Positions 1 through 8,985 of a stretch of 64,000 nucleotides of DNA are shown here, in pieces. The first letter of the stretch is position 1. The number at the start of each line of letters is the position of its first letter. Source of the DNA: Paenibacillus silvae (GTDB lineage Bacteria; Bacillota; Bacilli; Paenibacillales; Paenibacillaceae); contig NZ_BMFU01000005.1 of assembly GCF_014639235.1 (NCBI RefSeq), positions 149,189 through 213,188 on the forward strand, read 5' to 3'. The translations under genes and the position numbers were made by a program. The notes beneath the pieces are model-generated. The model made no database searches. It was not told the origin of the DNA and saw nothing but the letters and a program-made list of their open reading frames with translations.

Positions 1-776
1 ATACCGTATTCCTCGGTCTCTGGTGTATGGGTTTCCTTTTCCAGCTCCTGTATCCAGCCAGCCGACATGCTCACCTTCTCAAAATCAAACCGGCCCGTGT
101 TCAGAATCTCCACCGGATTCACCTGTCCGTTTACCGTGCGAACGATCTTCGCACTCGGCTGCAGCTTGCGGATTATGCCTTCCAGCTTCTGCAATTCCGC
201 CTCTTCCACCAGATCACATTTGTTCAACAGCAATACATCACAGGTTTCGATCTGGTCAATGAGCAGGTCAACGACATCACGGGTATCTTCCTCCCCGGTC
301 GCCTGATTGCGATCCAGCAAGCTCTGTCCCGAAGCATAATCATGCCAAAAGCGATTGGCATCAACAACAGTGACGAGACAATCCAGCTTCGCCAGACGAG
401 TCAGATCAATGCCTGTCTCTTCATCGGCGTATGTAAACGTCTGTGCCACCGGAACAGGTTCACTGATGCCTGTCGATTCAATCAGGATGTAGCCATATTT
501 GCCCTCGTTCACCAGCTTCTCAATCTCCTGCATCAGATCATCGCGCAACGTGCAGCAGATACAGCCGTTAGACATCTCCACCAGCTTCTCTTCTGTACGC
601 GAGAGCGTTGCTTCACCTTTGACCATCGCCGCATCAATGTTGACCTCGCTCATGTCATTTACGATCACAGCGACCTTCAAGCCTTGCCGATTGTGAAGCA
701 CATGATTTAGAACCGTTGTTTTACCTGATCCCAGATAACCGCTAAGAACGGTCACCGGTATTTGCTTTTGCGTCAT
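1..776 (-). CDS. COG0523 (CobW/YciC-like) GTPase, 3' end cut by window edge
   Basis: Probable zinc-responsive metallochaperone GTPase. Translation from ATG 776 begins MTQKQIPVTVLSGYLGSGK, with the Walker A GSGKTT at the start. It continues with the metal-binding motif GCICCTLRDDL, a Walker B-like region (ILIESTG) and an NKCD guanine-specificity motif, the order expected of COG0523 proteins. AAGGAG lies 8-9 nt before the start. About 258 codons are visible, and the C-terminal domain (usually His-rich) lies outside the window. A sigma-A-type promoter and a Zur-box palindrome lie directly upstream, so zinc starvation should induce it together with the metallophore genes upstream. YciC and related proteins are known to supply zinc under limitation. 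Which protein this member serves cannot be told. Confidence 0.9.
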   Translation of the reverse strand, partial: MTQKQIPVTVLSGYLGSGKTTVLNHVLHNRQGLKVAVIVNDMSEVNIDAAMVKGEATLSRTEEKLVEMSNGCICCTLRDDLMQEIEKLVNEGKYGYILIESTGISEPVPVAQTFTYADEETGIDLTRLAKLDCLVTVVDANRFWHDYASGQSLLDRNQATGEEDTRDVVDLLIDQIETCDVLLLNKCDLVEEAELQKLEGIIRKLQPSAKIVRTVNGQVNPVEILNTGRFDFEKVSMSAGWIQELEKETHTPETEEYG

Positions 777-820
777 GAAAATCGACTCCTTATAGTTGCA
801 GTTCATCTTTATAGATGATA

Positions 821-845
821 TTTAATAGTAATTATTACGATTAAC
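821..845 (-). promoter_or_regulatory. Zur box upstream of the COG0523 gene
   Basis: The core TAGTAATTATTACGA at 826-840 is a 7-1-7 inverted repeat matching the Bacillus Zur consensus TCGTAAT-N-ATTACGA with one mismatch. Flanks TTTAA/TTAAC extend the symmetry. Twenty-four consecutive bases (821-844) are identical to the site at 12332-12355. It lies just downstream of a -10 element, a position where bound repressor would block transcription start. Confidence 0.85.
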
Positions 846-852
846 AACAATG

Positions 853-881
853 ACTATAATCCTGTTTGACACCATTGTCAA
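853..881 (-). promoter_or_regulatory. Sigma-A promoter of the COG0523 gene
   Basis: On the minus strand TTGACA (881-876), a 17-nt spacer, then TATAGT (858-853). The Zur box begins 8 bases downstream of the -10. Confidence 0.75.
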
Positions 882-1165
882 ATCTTTTTTCGTTCCTGCC
901 CTAAAAAACAATGTAAAAAAAGCTTACGATTTCTGCCTGCCTAATCGCATCCCCCATGCGCTTTAGCAAAGCTTCATCATAAGCCTGTTCTAAAAGTTCC
1001 TATAAATATGCTTATTCAAAATTCATACTCTTGCTCTTATTTATACTTTTGCTGTTATTCACACTCACACTCATACTTTTAATCATATTTCATGTTCGTA
1101 TTCCTATTCGTATTCGTCCACCTCTCTAGTGAGCCTGCCTGCGCTCCTGCACTAGCTCACCCTGT
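882..1165. other. Intergenic, no gene seen; low-complexity tract
   Basis: Between the promoter of the COG0523 gene and the end of the MFS gene. Positions about 1010-1118 are a pyrimidine-rich degenerate repeat on the plus strand built from CATACT, TTATT, CACACT and TATTCG words. A weak inverted repeat GTGAGC/GCTCAC at about 1130-1161 may terminate the MFS transcript, but it has no T-run. No open frame with a ribosome site was found. Confidence 0.5.
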
Positions 1166-2404
1166 TTAAAATGAGGGCGCATCCGCCCTGCCCTCCATCT
1201 GCTGTCTGCTAAGCACCACTACGATTAAAGCTATTACAGAGAGCAGCGTACAGACGGTAAACATGACCGAATACGAGCTGATCTGCACCACAACACCCAT
1301 CGCCAGCCCGCCAAGCGAGAAGCCCAGATCATAGGAGGACATGAAAATGCCCATAAGCACATATCTGGAATCCGCAGGCAGTACAAAGGACAGATATGTC
1401 GTTAGGGTCGGATACAGCAAGGCCAGTGCAAAACCGCTAAACACCGCAGCCACATAAACCACTGGCCCAATGCTATCCATCAGGCTAAGCAGCAGCGTTC
1501 CCAGCGCAGCACTAAGCATAAGCCCCGCCATAAGCCATGTATTCCAGCTGCCGTCCGACGGGATTTTTTTACGCAAAAGAAAACGGCACAGGATCACAAC
1601 GAGGCCCTGGATCGTCAGAAAAAGTCCGGCACTCGCTGCACCTGTCGATACCATATAGAGTGGAAGAAAGGTCGCTGTTGCGCCAAATACACAGGAGGCA
1701 AACAGCATCACCACACTGCTGACAAGCAGCGGTGTACTGCGCCAGATGCCGCTGAACGAGCGCAGCATATCGCCCAGCGTATACGTTTTGTTCTGCACGG
1801 TGCTCTGCGGCAAATCCACCTTGTATCCGAGCAGCAAGGGAAGCACAGCCAGTCCGATCATCAGCAGTGTAAACGCCAGCTCGCTGGCATTTTGCCAGAT
1901 CTGCACGGCCAGAACCGGAATAACCAGCGAGGGCACCATCGTAAACAGCGTGTACATCGACAGCCCCTGCGCCCGATCCTTGTCTTCCAGTCTCTCCACA
2001 ATTCCCGCCTGCATCGTCATCGAAAAAAATGCAGTTGCTACGCCTTGCAGCGCCCGCAGCCATAGATACGTGTCCACACCAGTCACGATAAACAGCAGCA
2101 GCGTTCCGGCATGCAATATTAGCAGCCACCGCATCACGCGCAACGGCCCATGCTTGCCCAGCATCTGTGCTGCAAACGGCCGCAACAGCATACAGGTGAA
2201 CATGTAGCTGCCCATCATCAGACCGATCTCAGCCTGATTTAACCCGGATGCCTCACTTCGCAAGGGCAGAATAATGGTCAAAGCCGCGTTCGCAGCAAAA
2301 AATAAAAAAGCCAGCATATAAAATCCGATAAACGAAACGGATACCGGATTTAATTTTCTACTGGTCGTAGTTGTTACAGAAGTTGAAGCTTTCAAAATTT
2401 CCAT
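1166..2404 (-). CDS. Second CntE-like MFS transporter
   Basis: Major facilitator superfamily protein with about 12 hydrophobic segments. It is clearly paralogous to the CntE-like protein encoded just upstream: both have GxxMGxYMFTxxxxRPxAxxMxxKHGP after helix 1, QGVxTAFFSM in the middle, and LYPTLTTYLSFVLP near the C-terminus. I take ATG 2404 (MEILKAS, 412 aa); an upstream in-frame ATG at 2428 is possible and neither has a strong ribosome site. It is the last gene of the metallophore locus before the COG0523 GTPase. Likely role: drug:H+ antiporter-type efflux of the metallophore or a precursor, inferred from paralogy and position. Its partner substrate may differ, since staphylococcal cnt loci carry one exporter. 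Confidence 0.8.
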   Translation of the reverse strand: MEILKASTSVTTTTSRKLNPVSVSFIGFYMLAFLFFAANAALTIILPLRSEASGLNQAEIGLMMGSYMFTCMLLRPFAAQMLGKHGPLRVMRWLLILHAGTLLLFIVTGVDTYLWLRALQGVATAFFSMTMQAGIVERLEDKDRAQGLSMYTLFTMVPSLVIPVLAVQIWQNASELAFTLLMIGLAVLPLLLGYKVDLPQSTVQNKTYTLGDMLRSFSGIWRSTPLLVSSVVMLFASCVFGATATFLPLYMVSTGAASAGLFLTIQGLVVILCRFLLRKKIPSDGSWNTWLMAGLMLSAALGTLLLSLMDSIGPVVYVAAVFSGFALALLYPTLTTYLSFVLPADSRYVLMGIFMSSYDLGFSLGGLAMGVVVQISSYSVMFTVCTLLSVIALIVVVLSRQQMEGRADAPSF

Positions 2405-2502
2405 ACCTGCTTTCTCTATCACATACATACGCTCTCTATGACCTGACTGTATTCCTCAATCCTCTGTCACATGCCTGCACCGGGGCGAACAGTTCAAGAA
2501 AC

Positions 2503-3684
2503 TCACAGTAGCCTTGTCCGCCGTTCATAGGCAAAAAATATCATCACCGCTCCTAGAATAGCACAGATCATATACATAAATGAATAGGAAGAGATATCTG
2601 CAATCGGTCCCATGATGACACCGCCCAGAGAGATGCCCAGATCCGCTGTGGCAATAAACAGACCCATCAATACGTTGCGATTCAGCTTCGGCAGGACAAA
2701 GGACAGATACGTCGTCAGCGTCGGGTACAGAATCGCTTGAGCGATGCCCATCAGCACAGCACCAGCATAGAAAAAAATCATGCCGCCCGTCACCGAAAAG
2801 CTTACACACTGCGAGGCAATCGCAAGCAGGAGCATCGTTCCCATCATAAACGGCGAATGCCATCGCCCATCCGAAGGAATGCGTTTGCGAAGTACAATGC
2901 GCGCCAGCACCACCGTACCCGCCTGAAGCATCAGATACACCCCGGCATGGCCGCCCTGAATTTGACCCGCATACAGCGGGATAAAGGTGGTGACCGCACC
3001 AAATACAACGGAAGCACTCAGCATCAGCAGACTGGAGCGAAACAGCAGCGGATTAAGCACAAGCTGTGCGAAGGATTGCCACATGTTCACGTTCTGCGCA
3101 GATGCATCTGCCGGGTGCGGCTGCTCTTTATTTTTTTCCATTTTGGCCGTGTAGCCAAATATGCCTGTACAGACAGCTATTCCGATCAGTACTACTGTAA
3201 AATAGTTCATGCCTCCCGCCTGCCACATGGCTAAAGCCAGTACCGGGCCAACAATGCCCGGAATATAACTGAACAGCGAATAATACGAAATGCCCTGCGA
3301 GCGGTCTTTCTCCGGCAGTGCATCAATGATGCCAATCTGCAGCGCCATGGAAAAAAAGGCCGTGGATACCCCTTGCATCATGCGGGCAATCAAATAAACG
3401 CCCAGCCCCGTAAATGTATATAAAATCAAGGCCAACCCGTTAATAATCAGAATGATCCGCAAAATTTTAATCGGACCGTGCTTTTGAATCATTTTGCCCG
3501 CCCAAGGTCTGAAAAACATCGTGGTGAACATATACGCCCCCATAATCACTCCTATGGTTGTACTGTTTGCACCGAGAGATGCCCCCTGTAGCGGAATGAT
3601 CACATTTAGAATCGCATTGACACTGAAGTACAAAATCACCAAAATGTACAAGCGCAAAAAAGGCCAGGACATCGCGCCATTCAC
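2503..3684 (-). CDS. cntE: CntE-like metallophore exporter (MFS)
   Basis: Twelve-helix MFS protein in the position that cntE (staphylopine exporter) holds in Staphylococcus, directly after the ABC importer genes. I choose the GTG at 3684, because AGGAGG lies 9 nt upstream and the resulting 393-aa protein starts MNGAMSWPFLRLY just before helix 1. The frame stays open to 3807, but that upstream part runs through a truncated repeat element (3732-3811) and is unlikely to be coding. Motif A-like KHGPIKILR follows helix 2, and LYPTLTTYLSFVLP is conserved with the neighbouring paralogue. Expected function: export of the newly made opine metallophore across the membrane. Orthology to CntE rests on synteny and general MFS features. 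Confidence 0.8.
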   Translation of the reverse strand: MNGAMSWPFLRLYILVILYFSVNAILNVIIPLQGASLGANSTTIGVIMGAYMFTTMFFRPWAGKMIQKHGPIKILRIILIINGLALILYTFTGLGVYLIARMMQGVSTAFFSMALQIGIIDALPEKDRSQGISYYSLFSYIPGIVGPVLALAMWQAGGMNYFTVVLIGIAVCTGIFGYTAKMEKNKEQPHPADASAQNVNMWQSFAQLVLNPLLFRSSLLMLSASVVFGAVTTFIPLYAGQIQGGHAGVYLMLQAGTVVLARIVLRKRIPSDGRWHSPFMMGTMLLLAIASQCVSFSVTGGMIFFYAGAVLMGIAQAILYPTLTTYLSFVLPKLNRNVLMGLFIATADLGISLGGVIMGPIADISSYSFMYMICAILGAVMIFFAYERRTRLL

Positions 3685-3731
3685 AACATTACTCCTCCTC
3701 CACACAAAACCGTTCATCCTCGCATCCAAGG

Positions 3732-3811
3732 CTATATAGGCTGAACTAAAGACACGTGACACAGTCCAGTCCGAATGACAGAATAACCTTGTAAAAGTAT
3801 CGTTCAACTTC
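3732..3811. repeat. Internally deleted copy of the foldback (MITE-like) repeat
   Basis: It starts CTATATAGGCTGAACTAAAG and runs through GAATGACAGAATAACCTT, matching the left 55-60 bases of the full element at 56308. It then jumps to the right terminal GTTCAACTT. The copy lies in the cntF-cntE gap and has lost about 110 internal bases. Confidence 0.65.
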
Positions 3812-3832
3812 GATCGATCGCTGCCCGGGCAG

Positions 3833-4696
3833 CTAGAACGAGATTTGATGCTTTAATAATTTTCGTGCATAGTCGGACTGGACATGCTTCAACTGTTCAA
3901 CCGCAATCGTCTCCTCAACCCGGCCCTCTCTGAAAAAAACAAACCTGTCACAGATATAGGCCGCTGCCTGAATATCATGTGTAATAAAAACAAAGCTCAT
4001 CTTGTACAAACTTTTCAACGTTTTCAGCAATTGCAGCACCTGAATCTGAACCGACACATCCAGCGAGCTGACCGCTTCATCCAGCACAATGCACTTCGGC
4101 TCTGTCGAGATCGCTCTTGCGATACAGATTCGCTGGGCCTCCCCGCCCGACAGCTCATGAGCATATTTGAGCCGGTACGAAGGGTCCAGTCCAACCTGAG
4201 CAAGCAGCATATCCACTTTCGCCGCTGCCGCCTTCTGAGGGCTTAGTACAGATTCGTGATTTCGCTGCTCCAACCGGTGTCGCTCTTTCACCGACTTGAG
4301 CTGTCCCCGCTCCGTCTTTTGCGGTCCGTGCTCTATCATTTGCTGTCCCGGCCCTGCTTTTCGCTGCGCCTTCATGGGCTCCATAATGGCATCCTGCACC
4401 GTGAGAAATGGATTCATCGAAGACGTATAGTTTTGAAAAACTGCGCTGATTCGCCCCATCCGAACCCGGCGATCCATCACGTCCCGGCCCCCGAATCGAA
4501 CGATTCCTTGATCCGGCCTTTCGAGTCCGAGCATGAGACGCCCCAGTGTCGATTTGCCGCTGCCGCTCTCACCGACAATGCCCAGACACTCACCTGGACG
4601 GCATTCCAGAGTCACCTTTTTCAGCACCTGCTGTCGCTGCTTCGAGAACATGCCGCCCTGCACATATGATTTTTCAACCTGCTCTACCGTAAGCAT
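3833..4696 (-). CDS. cntF: CntF-like ABC importer ATPase
   Basis: Oligopeptide/nickel-family (OppF/DppF-type) ABC ATPase of the metallophore importer. Walker A is GESGSGKST (residues about 41-49), the signature LSGGEAQRICIARA and Walker B CIVLDEAVSSLD. The ATG at 4696 abuts the cntD stop codon, with AGGAGGGA about 7 nt upstream inside cntD. It is 287 aa, longer than needed. Between the Q-loop region and the signature there is a charged insertion of about 40 residues (roughly 105-150, rich in K, Q, E, H and R) that standard OppF-type domains lack. It should pair with CntD to power CntB/CntC. The substrate assignment comes from operon context. Confidence 0.88.
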   Translation of the reverse strand: MLTVEQVEKSYVQGGMFSKQRQQVLKKVTLECRPGECLGIVGESGSGKSTLGRLMLGLERPDQGIVRFGGRDVMDRRVRMGRISAVFQNYTSSMNPFLTVQDAIMEPMKAQRKAGPGQQMIEHGPQKTERGQLKSVKERHRLEQRNHESVLSPQKAAAAKVDMLLAQVGLDPSYRLKYAHELSGGEAQRICIARAISTEPKCIVLDEAVSSLDVSVQIQVLQLLKTLKSLYKMSFVFITHDIQAAAYICDRFVFFREGRVEETIAVEQLKHVQSDYARKLLKHQISF

Positions 4697-5506
4697 TTAC
4701 GATCCCTCCTGCATGATAGCTTTGAAATGATCGCTTAGCTCCTGCCTGGTGGATACAAGGTAACGGGTGTACGCATGCGCTGGCTCCTGCAATACAGACT
4801 GTATGCTGCCCTGCTCGACAATGCTTCCATCCTTCATCACCATCACATCATCCGCCACCTTCCGAACTACACCAAGATCATGCGAGATAAAAATCATGGA
4901 GCAGCCTATGCGCTCCCGCAGCTGAATCAATTGCTCCAGCACCTCATATTGGGAGATAGTGTCCAGCGCTGTTGTTGGTTCATCCGCAATGATCAGTTCC
5001 GGCTCCAGCACAAGGGCGAGGGCAATCATCATTCGCTGCAGCATGCCGCCAGACAGCTGATGCGGATATTGGTTCAGAATGTCCTTCGGGTTCTTGAGCA
5101 TGACCCGTTCCATGGCTTGATGCATTTTGCGCTCCAGTTCACGGGTGTTCCAGTTATAGTGTGTTTGTAAGGTCTCCCGGATATGGACTCCAAGCACACA
5201 AGAGGGATCGAATGCACTCATGCCCTGCTGCATAATCATACACAGATGTCTGCCTCTTCGGCGCCGCATCTCCTGTTCCGGGAGCAGCTGGAGGTCTTCG
5301 CCCTGAAACAGCATCGTTCCCGACTGACGCATATTGGGTTTGTTCAGCCGCATTAAGGCCCGGCAGGTGACCGACTTGCCGCTGCCACTTTCCCCAACGA
5401 TGGCCAGGCAGCTTCCTTGTCGGACCTCAAATGAGCTGTCATGGATAATCGTTCGATCTGTCTGCGTGTCCCACACCTTGAGGTGTTTAACCTCGACTAT
5501 ATTCAT
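4697..5506 (-). CDS. cntD: CntD-like ABC importer ATPase
   Basis: OppD/DppD-type ATPase of 269 aa. Walker A is GESGSGKSV, the signature LSGGMLQRMMIALAL, Walker B LIIADEPTTALD, and a switch His follows in FISHDLG. The start overlaps the end of cntC by 20 bp and the stop touches the cntF start, so translation is probably coupled. It energises uptake of the metal-loaded metallophore; this role follows from its place in the cnt gene order. Confidence 0.9.
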   Translation of the reverse strand: MNIVEVKHLKVWDTQTDRTIIHDSSFEVRQGSCLAIVGESGSGKSVTCRALMRLNKPNMRQSGTMLFQGEDLQLLPEQEMRRRRGRHLCMIMQQGMSAFDPSCVLGVHIRETLQTHYNWNTRELERKMHQAMERVMLKNPKDILNQYPHQLSGGMLQRMMIALALVLEPELIIADEPTTALDTISQYEVLEQLIQLRERIGCSMIFISHDLGVVRKVADDVMVMKDGSIVEQGSIQSVLQEPAHAYTRYLVSTRQELSDHFKAIMQEGS

Positions 5507-6383
5507 AGACAGCCTTTCTCACCTCTCTTCCATGAGACGGGTCCGGCTTCCCTTGTGAAGTCATTAATTTCGGATCAAGGGCCACCTGAAGGGCATCCGA
5601 CCAAAAATTAAAAGCGGACACAACAACAACAATCGCGAGTCCCGGAGCCAGCATCAATTCAGGTCTGGAGAACATGACTTCTCTGGCTTCATTCAGCATC
5701 ATGCCCCATTCGGCATGGGGAGCCTGAATGCCCAGCCCCAGAAAGGAAAGTCCCGATACCTGCAGCATCATCGAACACATTGCACTGCTGGAAATCACCG
5801 CAATATCGGCAAACGTCACCGGAATGATATGCCGTGTAATAATTCGCATATTGGATATGCCTGAAGCTTTGGCAAATTTCACGTACTCCATTTCCGAGAA
5901 CTGCATCACAGATGTACGAATGACACGGGCAAACCAGGCCCATTTCATACAAACAAACGCGATCAGAATATTTTCCAGTCCCGCCCCCAGAATCCCGACA
6001 ACCGCAAGGGTCATGACGTAACCGGGAAACGACAGCATAACATCACAGATTCGCATCAGCCACGCATCCACTTTGCCCTTGAAATAACCTGTGGCAAACC
6101 CGGCGACTGCACCCGCCAGCACCGAGAAGCCCAGCGCAGCCAGCACCCACAGCACACTTGGACGAATGCCATAGATCAGCCTGGATAACACACATCGGCC
6201 CAGATGGTCATTGCCTAACAGATATGACCAGGACGGCGAGGCGTAGCGAAGCTTCATATTGACCGCACCGGGATCATGGGGAGCGACAAGAGGAGCAAAT
6301 AATCCTAGGGCAATCGTCAAAACAATAATGGCCAATGAGGTAACAGCCAGCTTGTCACGGCTCAGATTTTTGAATAGTCGCAT
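5487..6383 (-). CDS. cntC: CntC-like ABC permease
   Basis: DppC/OppC-type permease of 298 aa. An N-terminal membrane helix (LAVTSLAIIVLTIALGLFAP) is followed by the family motif LLGNDHLGRCVLSRLIYG. Further membrane helices carry the cytoplasmic EAA loop (YVKFAKASGISNMRIITRHI), and SFLGLGIQAPHAEWG lies near the C-terminus. It begins 4 nt after cntB ends. With CntB it should form the membrane channel of the metallophore importer. Confidence 0.9.
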   Translation of the reverse strand: MRLFKNLSRDKLAVTSLAIIVLTIALGLFAPLVAPHDPGAVNMKLRYASPSWSYLLGNDHLGRCVLSRLIYGIRPSVLWVLAALGFSVLAGAVAGFATGYFKGKVDAWLMRICDVMLSFPGYVMTLAVVGILGAGLENILIAFVCMKWAWFARVIRTSVMQFSEMEYVKFAKASGISNMRIITRHIIPVTFADIAVISSSAMCSMMLQVSGLSFLGLGIQAPHAEWGMMLNEAREVMFSRPELMLAPGLAIVVVVSAFNFWSDALQVALDPKLMTSQGKPDPSHGREVRKAVYEYSRG

Positions 6384-6387
6384 CGCA

Positions 6388-7320
6388 TCAGAATTCCTTT
6401 CTCAAACGGGGATTCAGCGCAGCATTGATCATATCGGAGAACATGTTGAACAGCACAAACGTTACCGCCAAAATAAGCACATACGCCTGAATGATCGGGA
6501 AATCCCGGCTCAGAATTGCCCTTACACTTAACCGGCCAAGGCCGGGCCATGCAAATACATTTTCAATGACCACCGTACTGCCCAGTATAATCGGGATCGC
6601 CATACCAAAGATCGACACAGCCACCTGCAAGGAATTGCGCAAAATATGCAGCATGACCTTCCGCTCACTCAGACCGCTTGCACGGGCATAGAACACATAA
6701 TCTTCATTCATATTGCTCAGCATGGCACTGCGAACCGAGCGGAAATAAATGCCCGTATAACTCACCGTAATCACCAGCACAGGCAGAATATAGCTGCGAT
6801 AAGAATCCATACCGCTGGTTGGAAGCAGATCCAGCTTCACGGAAAAATACCAGATGAGCAGCGCCGCAAGCCAGTAGGAAGGCATTGCTGTCAGGAAAAA
6901 GGAAACCCCTCGGACCGATCGATCCAGCAGTTTGCCTTCTTTTAATGCACTGAGTACACCAAGCAATACAGAGAACAGGATGATGAAAACAGAAGATACC
7001 AGGGTCAGCTTTAACGTATTCAGCAAAGCCGGCCCGATCAAAGACCACACTGACTCACCAGATACATACGAATGTCCAAAATCGAACTGCACAACGGCCT
7101 TCATCCAGTCCAGATATTGAACGAGGAAAGGCTGGTTAAAGCCCAGCGCTTCGTTCGTTTGGGCGATCAGCTCGTCGGTAATCTGCGGTACATCCTGCGC
7201 CTGCAGCACTACCACAGCCGGGTCAAGAGGTGACAGACTGAGCAGCAGAAAGGTAATCAAGGATATGATGATCAGCATCGGGATGGTTAACAGCAATCGT
7301 CTCGCAATGTAACTTCCCAT
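6388..7320 (-). CDS. cntB: CntB-like ABC permease
   Basis: DppB/OppB-type permease of 310 aa. The N-terminal signature MGSYIARRLLLTIPML is typical, and about six membrane helices follow. The EAA loop reads DYVFYARASGLSERKVMLHI, followed by IENVFAWPGLGRL. The ATG lies about 5 nt after GGGGGAGAGG, 12 bp downstream of the cntA stop. It partners CntC in uptake of the metal-metallophore complex (inferred from synteny). Confidence 0.9.
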   Translation of the reverse strand: MGSYIARRLLLTIPMLIIISLITFLLLSLSPLDPAVVVLQAQDVPQITDELIAQTNEALGFNQPFLVQYLDWMKAVVQFDFGHSYVSGESVWSLIGPALLNTLKLTLVSSVFIILFSVLLGVLSALKEGKLLDRSVRGVSFFLTAMPSYWLAALLIWYFSVKLDLLPTSGMDSYRSYILPVLVITVSYTGIYFRSVRSAMLSNMNEDYVFYARASGLSERKVMLHILRNSLQVAVSIFGMAIPIILGSTVVIENVFAWPGLGRLSVRAILSRDFPIIQAYVLILAVTFVLFNMFSDMINAALNPRLRKEF

Positions 7321-7332
7321 GGTCCTCTCCCC

Positions 7333-8967
7333 CTACTCGAATTTCATCTTTTCAAAAGGCAGTTCATACTGTGTCTGCTTAAAGGTAATCCCCCGCAGAT
7401 TTTTCGGAGCAACAACAGTCACACGACCATGGGTAAGCGGAATAAAGACGGCTTCATCATGCACGATTTTCAGAATATCGGCATACAAGGCCTTTCTGGA
7501 TTGCTCATCCGTGGAGCTCATCACCTCATCGATTTTACGGTACAGCTCATCCGCTTCCGCAATACCACTGGTGGTATGCTTGTATGAGGAATCTGATGTA
7601 AACGCAGCAATGGTGCTCTGTGGATCGTAGGCCAGTCCCCAGGTCTGGTTAAATAACAGATCATATTCCCCGGTCGCTCTGCGATTGGCGATGGAAGAGG
7701 ACTCTTCTCCTACCAGGTCGAGCTGCATGCCGATTTCCTTCATCTCATACTGGATCAGCTCGGACTGCGTTTTTTGCGAAGAAGAGTTGCTGTCATAATA
7801 CAGCTTCATCGCGAGTAGTTGACCGTTTTTCTCCCGTACGGTCTTGCCTTCAGCCAGCTTCCAGTCTGCCTGCTCCAGCAGCTGTTTCGCGACTTCCGGG
7901 TCATACGCTCTGATCTTCAGGCCCACATCGGCATAGTTCACGTTGGATGAGAATAGAGTGTCTGCCACGGTCTGCGTGCCGTTAAAAATATCCTTGCTGA
8001 TTGTTTCGCGATCAATGCCAGTCCACAATGCCTCTCGCACAGCCTTGTCATGCACCGGGCTATCCAGCTTGCTGCTGTTCGCTACAATCATGGCTGTATT
8101 CATGGCATCACTTCGCACCACCTGATACTCGCCGGAAGCAGCAAGCTGGTCCATTGCCGCTACATCAATGCTGTCCGCTCCGCGGTCATCGGTGAATACA
8201 ACGTTGATCTCCCCCTTCTGCAATGCCAGATATGTCGTTTCTCCAGCCGGAAGCACCTTGGCTGTAATCTTCTGAATCGCAGGTGCACCGCCCCAATAAT
8301 CCGCATTTGCTTCAAACGTAGCGTTCTCCTCAACCTTATGTCCGGTCAGCTTGTATGGTCCCGTTCCATGGAAGCCGCTCACTCCATCTTTGGTTCCGCC
8401 ATTTTTGAAATCCTTGGGCGAGATGAACACATACGGTCTGGTCATGGACAATTCCACCAGCGTTGGATAGTATGTATCGGACAACACAAGCTGCAGCGTA
8501 TATTCATCCACAACTTTAATATCCTTGATTTTGGTGGAAAGCTTGATCCAGGAATGCTTCTCGGCATTGGTCTGAACCGCTTCTATATTTTGTTTGACCG
8601 CCTCGGCGTTAAATGGCTCGCCATCATGGAATTTCACATTTTTCCGCAGATGAAAGGTATAGGTCTTGCCATCCTCCGAGATATCCCATGACTCTGCCAG
8701 TAGCGGCTTGATGCCGTCCTTGGTGTTCTCCACCAGCGACTCGTAAACCATTCCTTGCGCAGGCATGGAGCCTGGGTAGAGATGTGGATTCATATCATTA
8801 ATATCTTTGGCAGAGGCGTAGATGATTTCATTACTCGTCTGGCTGACTGCCGATGCTGCCGGAGCTGCCGGGGCCTTCTCCTCCGTTGCAGTTTGGGCAC
8901 AGCCCGAGATGATCGCAATGACAGTGACCAATGACACGATACGTTTGAAAGCATTTCTTTTTGTCAT
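7333..8967 (-). CDS. cntA: CntA-like metallophore-binding lipoprotein
   Basis: Extracellular solute-binding protein of family 5 (nickel/peptide type), 544 aa from ATG 8967. That start (MTKRNAFKR) is chosen because GGGGGAAAGG precedes it and the N-terminus then forms a lipoprotein signal with lipobox IISGC. The frame remains open to 9000, but that stretch lies in the adjoining repeat. Family motifs include LAESWDISEDGKTYTFHLR and VKFHDGEPFNAEAV. It should capture the metal-loaded opine at the cell surface and pass it to CntBC. The gene is separated from cntM by a foldback element, which may alter transcription between the biosynthetic and transport parts. Confidence 0.88.
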   Translation of the reverse strand: MTKRNAFKRIVSLVTVIAIISGCAQTATEEKAPAAPAASAVSQTSNEIIYASAKDINDMNPHLYPGSMPAQGMVYESLVENTKDGIKPLLAESWDISEDGKTYTFHLRKNVKFHDGEPFNAEAVKQNIEAVQTNAEKHSWIKLSTKIKDIKVVDEYTLQLVLSDTYYPTLVELSMTRPYVFISPKDFKNGGTKDGVSGFHGTGPYKLTGHKVEENATFEANADYWGGAPAIQKITAKVLPAGETTYLALQKGEINVVFTDDRGADSIDVAAMDQLAASGEYQVVRSDAMNTAMIVANSSKLDSPVHDKAVREALWTGIDRETISKDIFNGTQTVADTLFSSNVNYADVGLKIRAYDPEVAKQLLEQADWKLAEGKTVREKNGQLLAMKLYYDSNSSSQKTQSELIQYEMKEIGMQLDLVGEESSSIANRRATGEYDLLFNQTWGLAYDPQSTIAAFTSDSSYKHTTSGIAEADELYRKIDEVMSSTDEQSRKALYADILKIVHDEAVFIPLTHGRVTVVAPKNLRGITFKQTQYELPFEKMKFE

Positions 8968-8985
8968 AACCTTTCCCCCTGGTGA

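Noticed and set aside
3685..3807. N-terminal extension of CntE to 3807
   Set aside because: This part overlaps a truncated repeat copy and is hydrophilic; GTG 3684 has a far better ribosome site.
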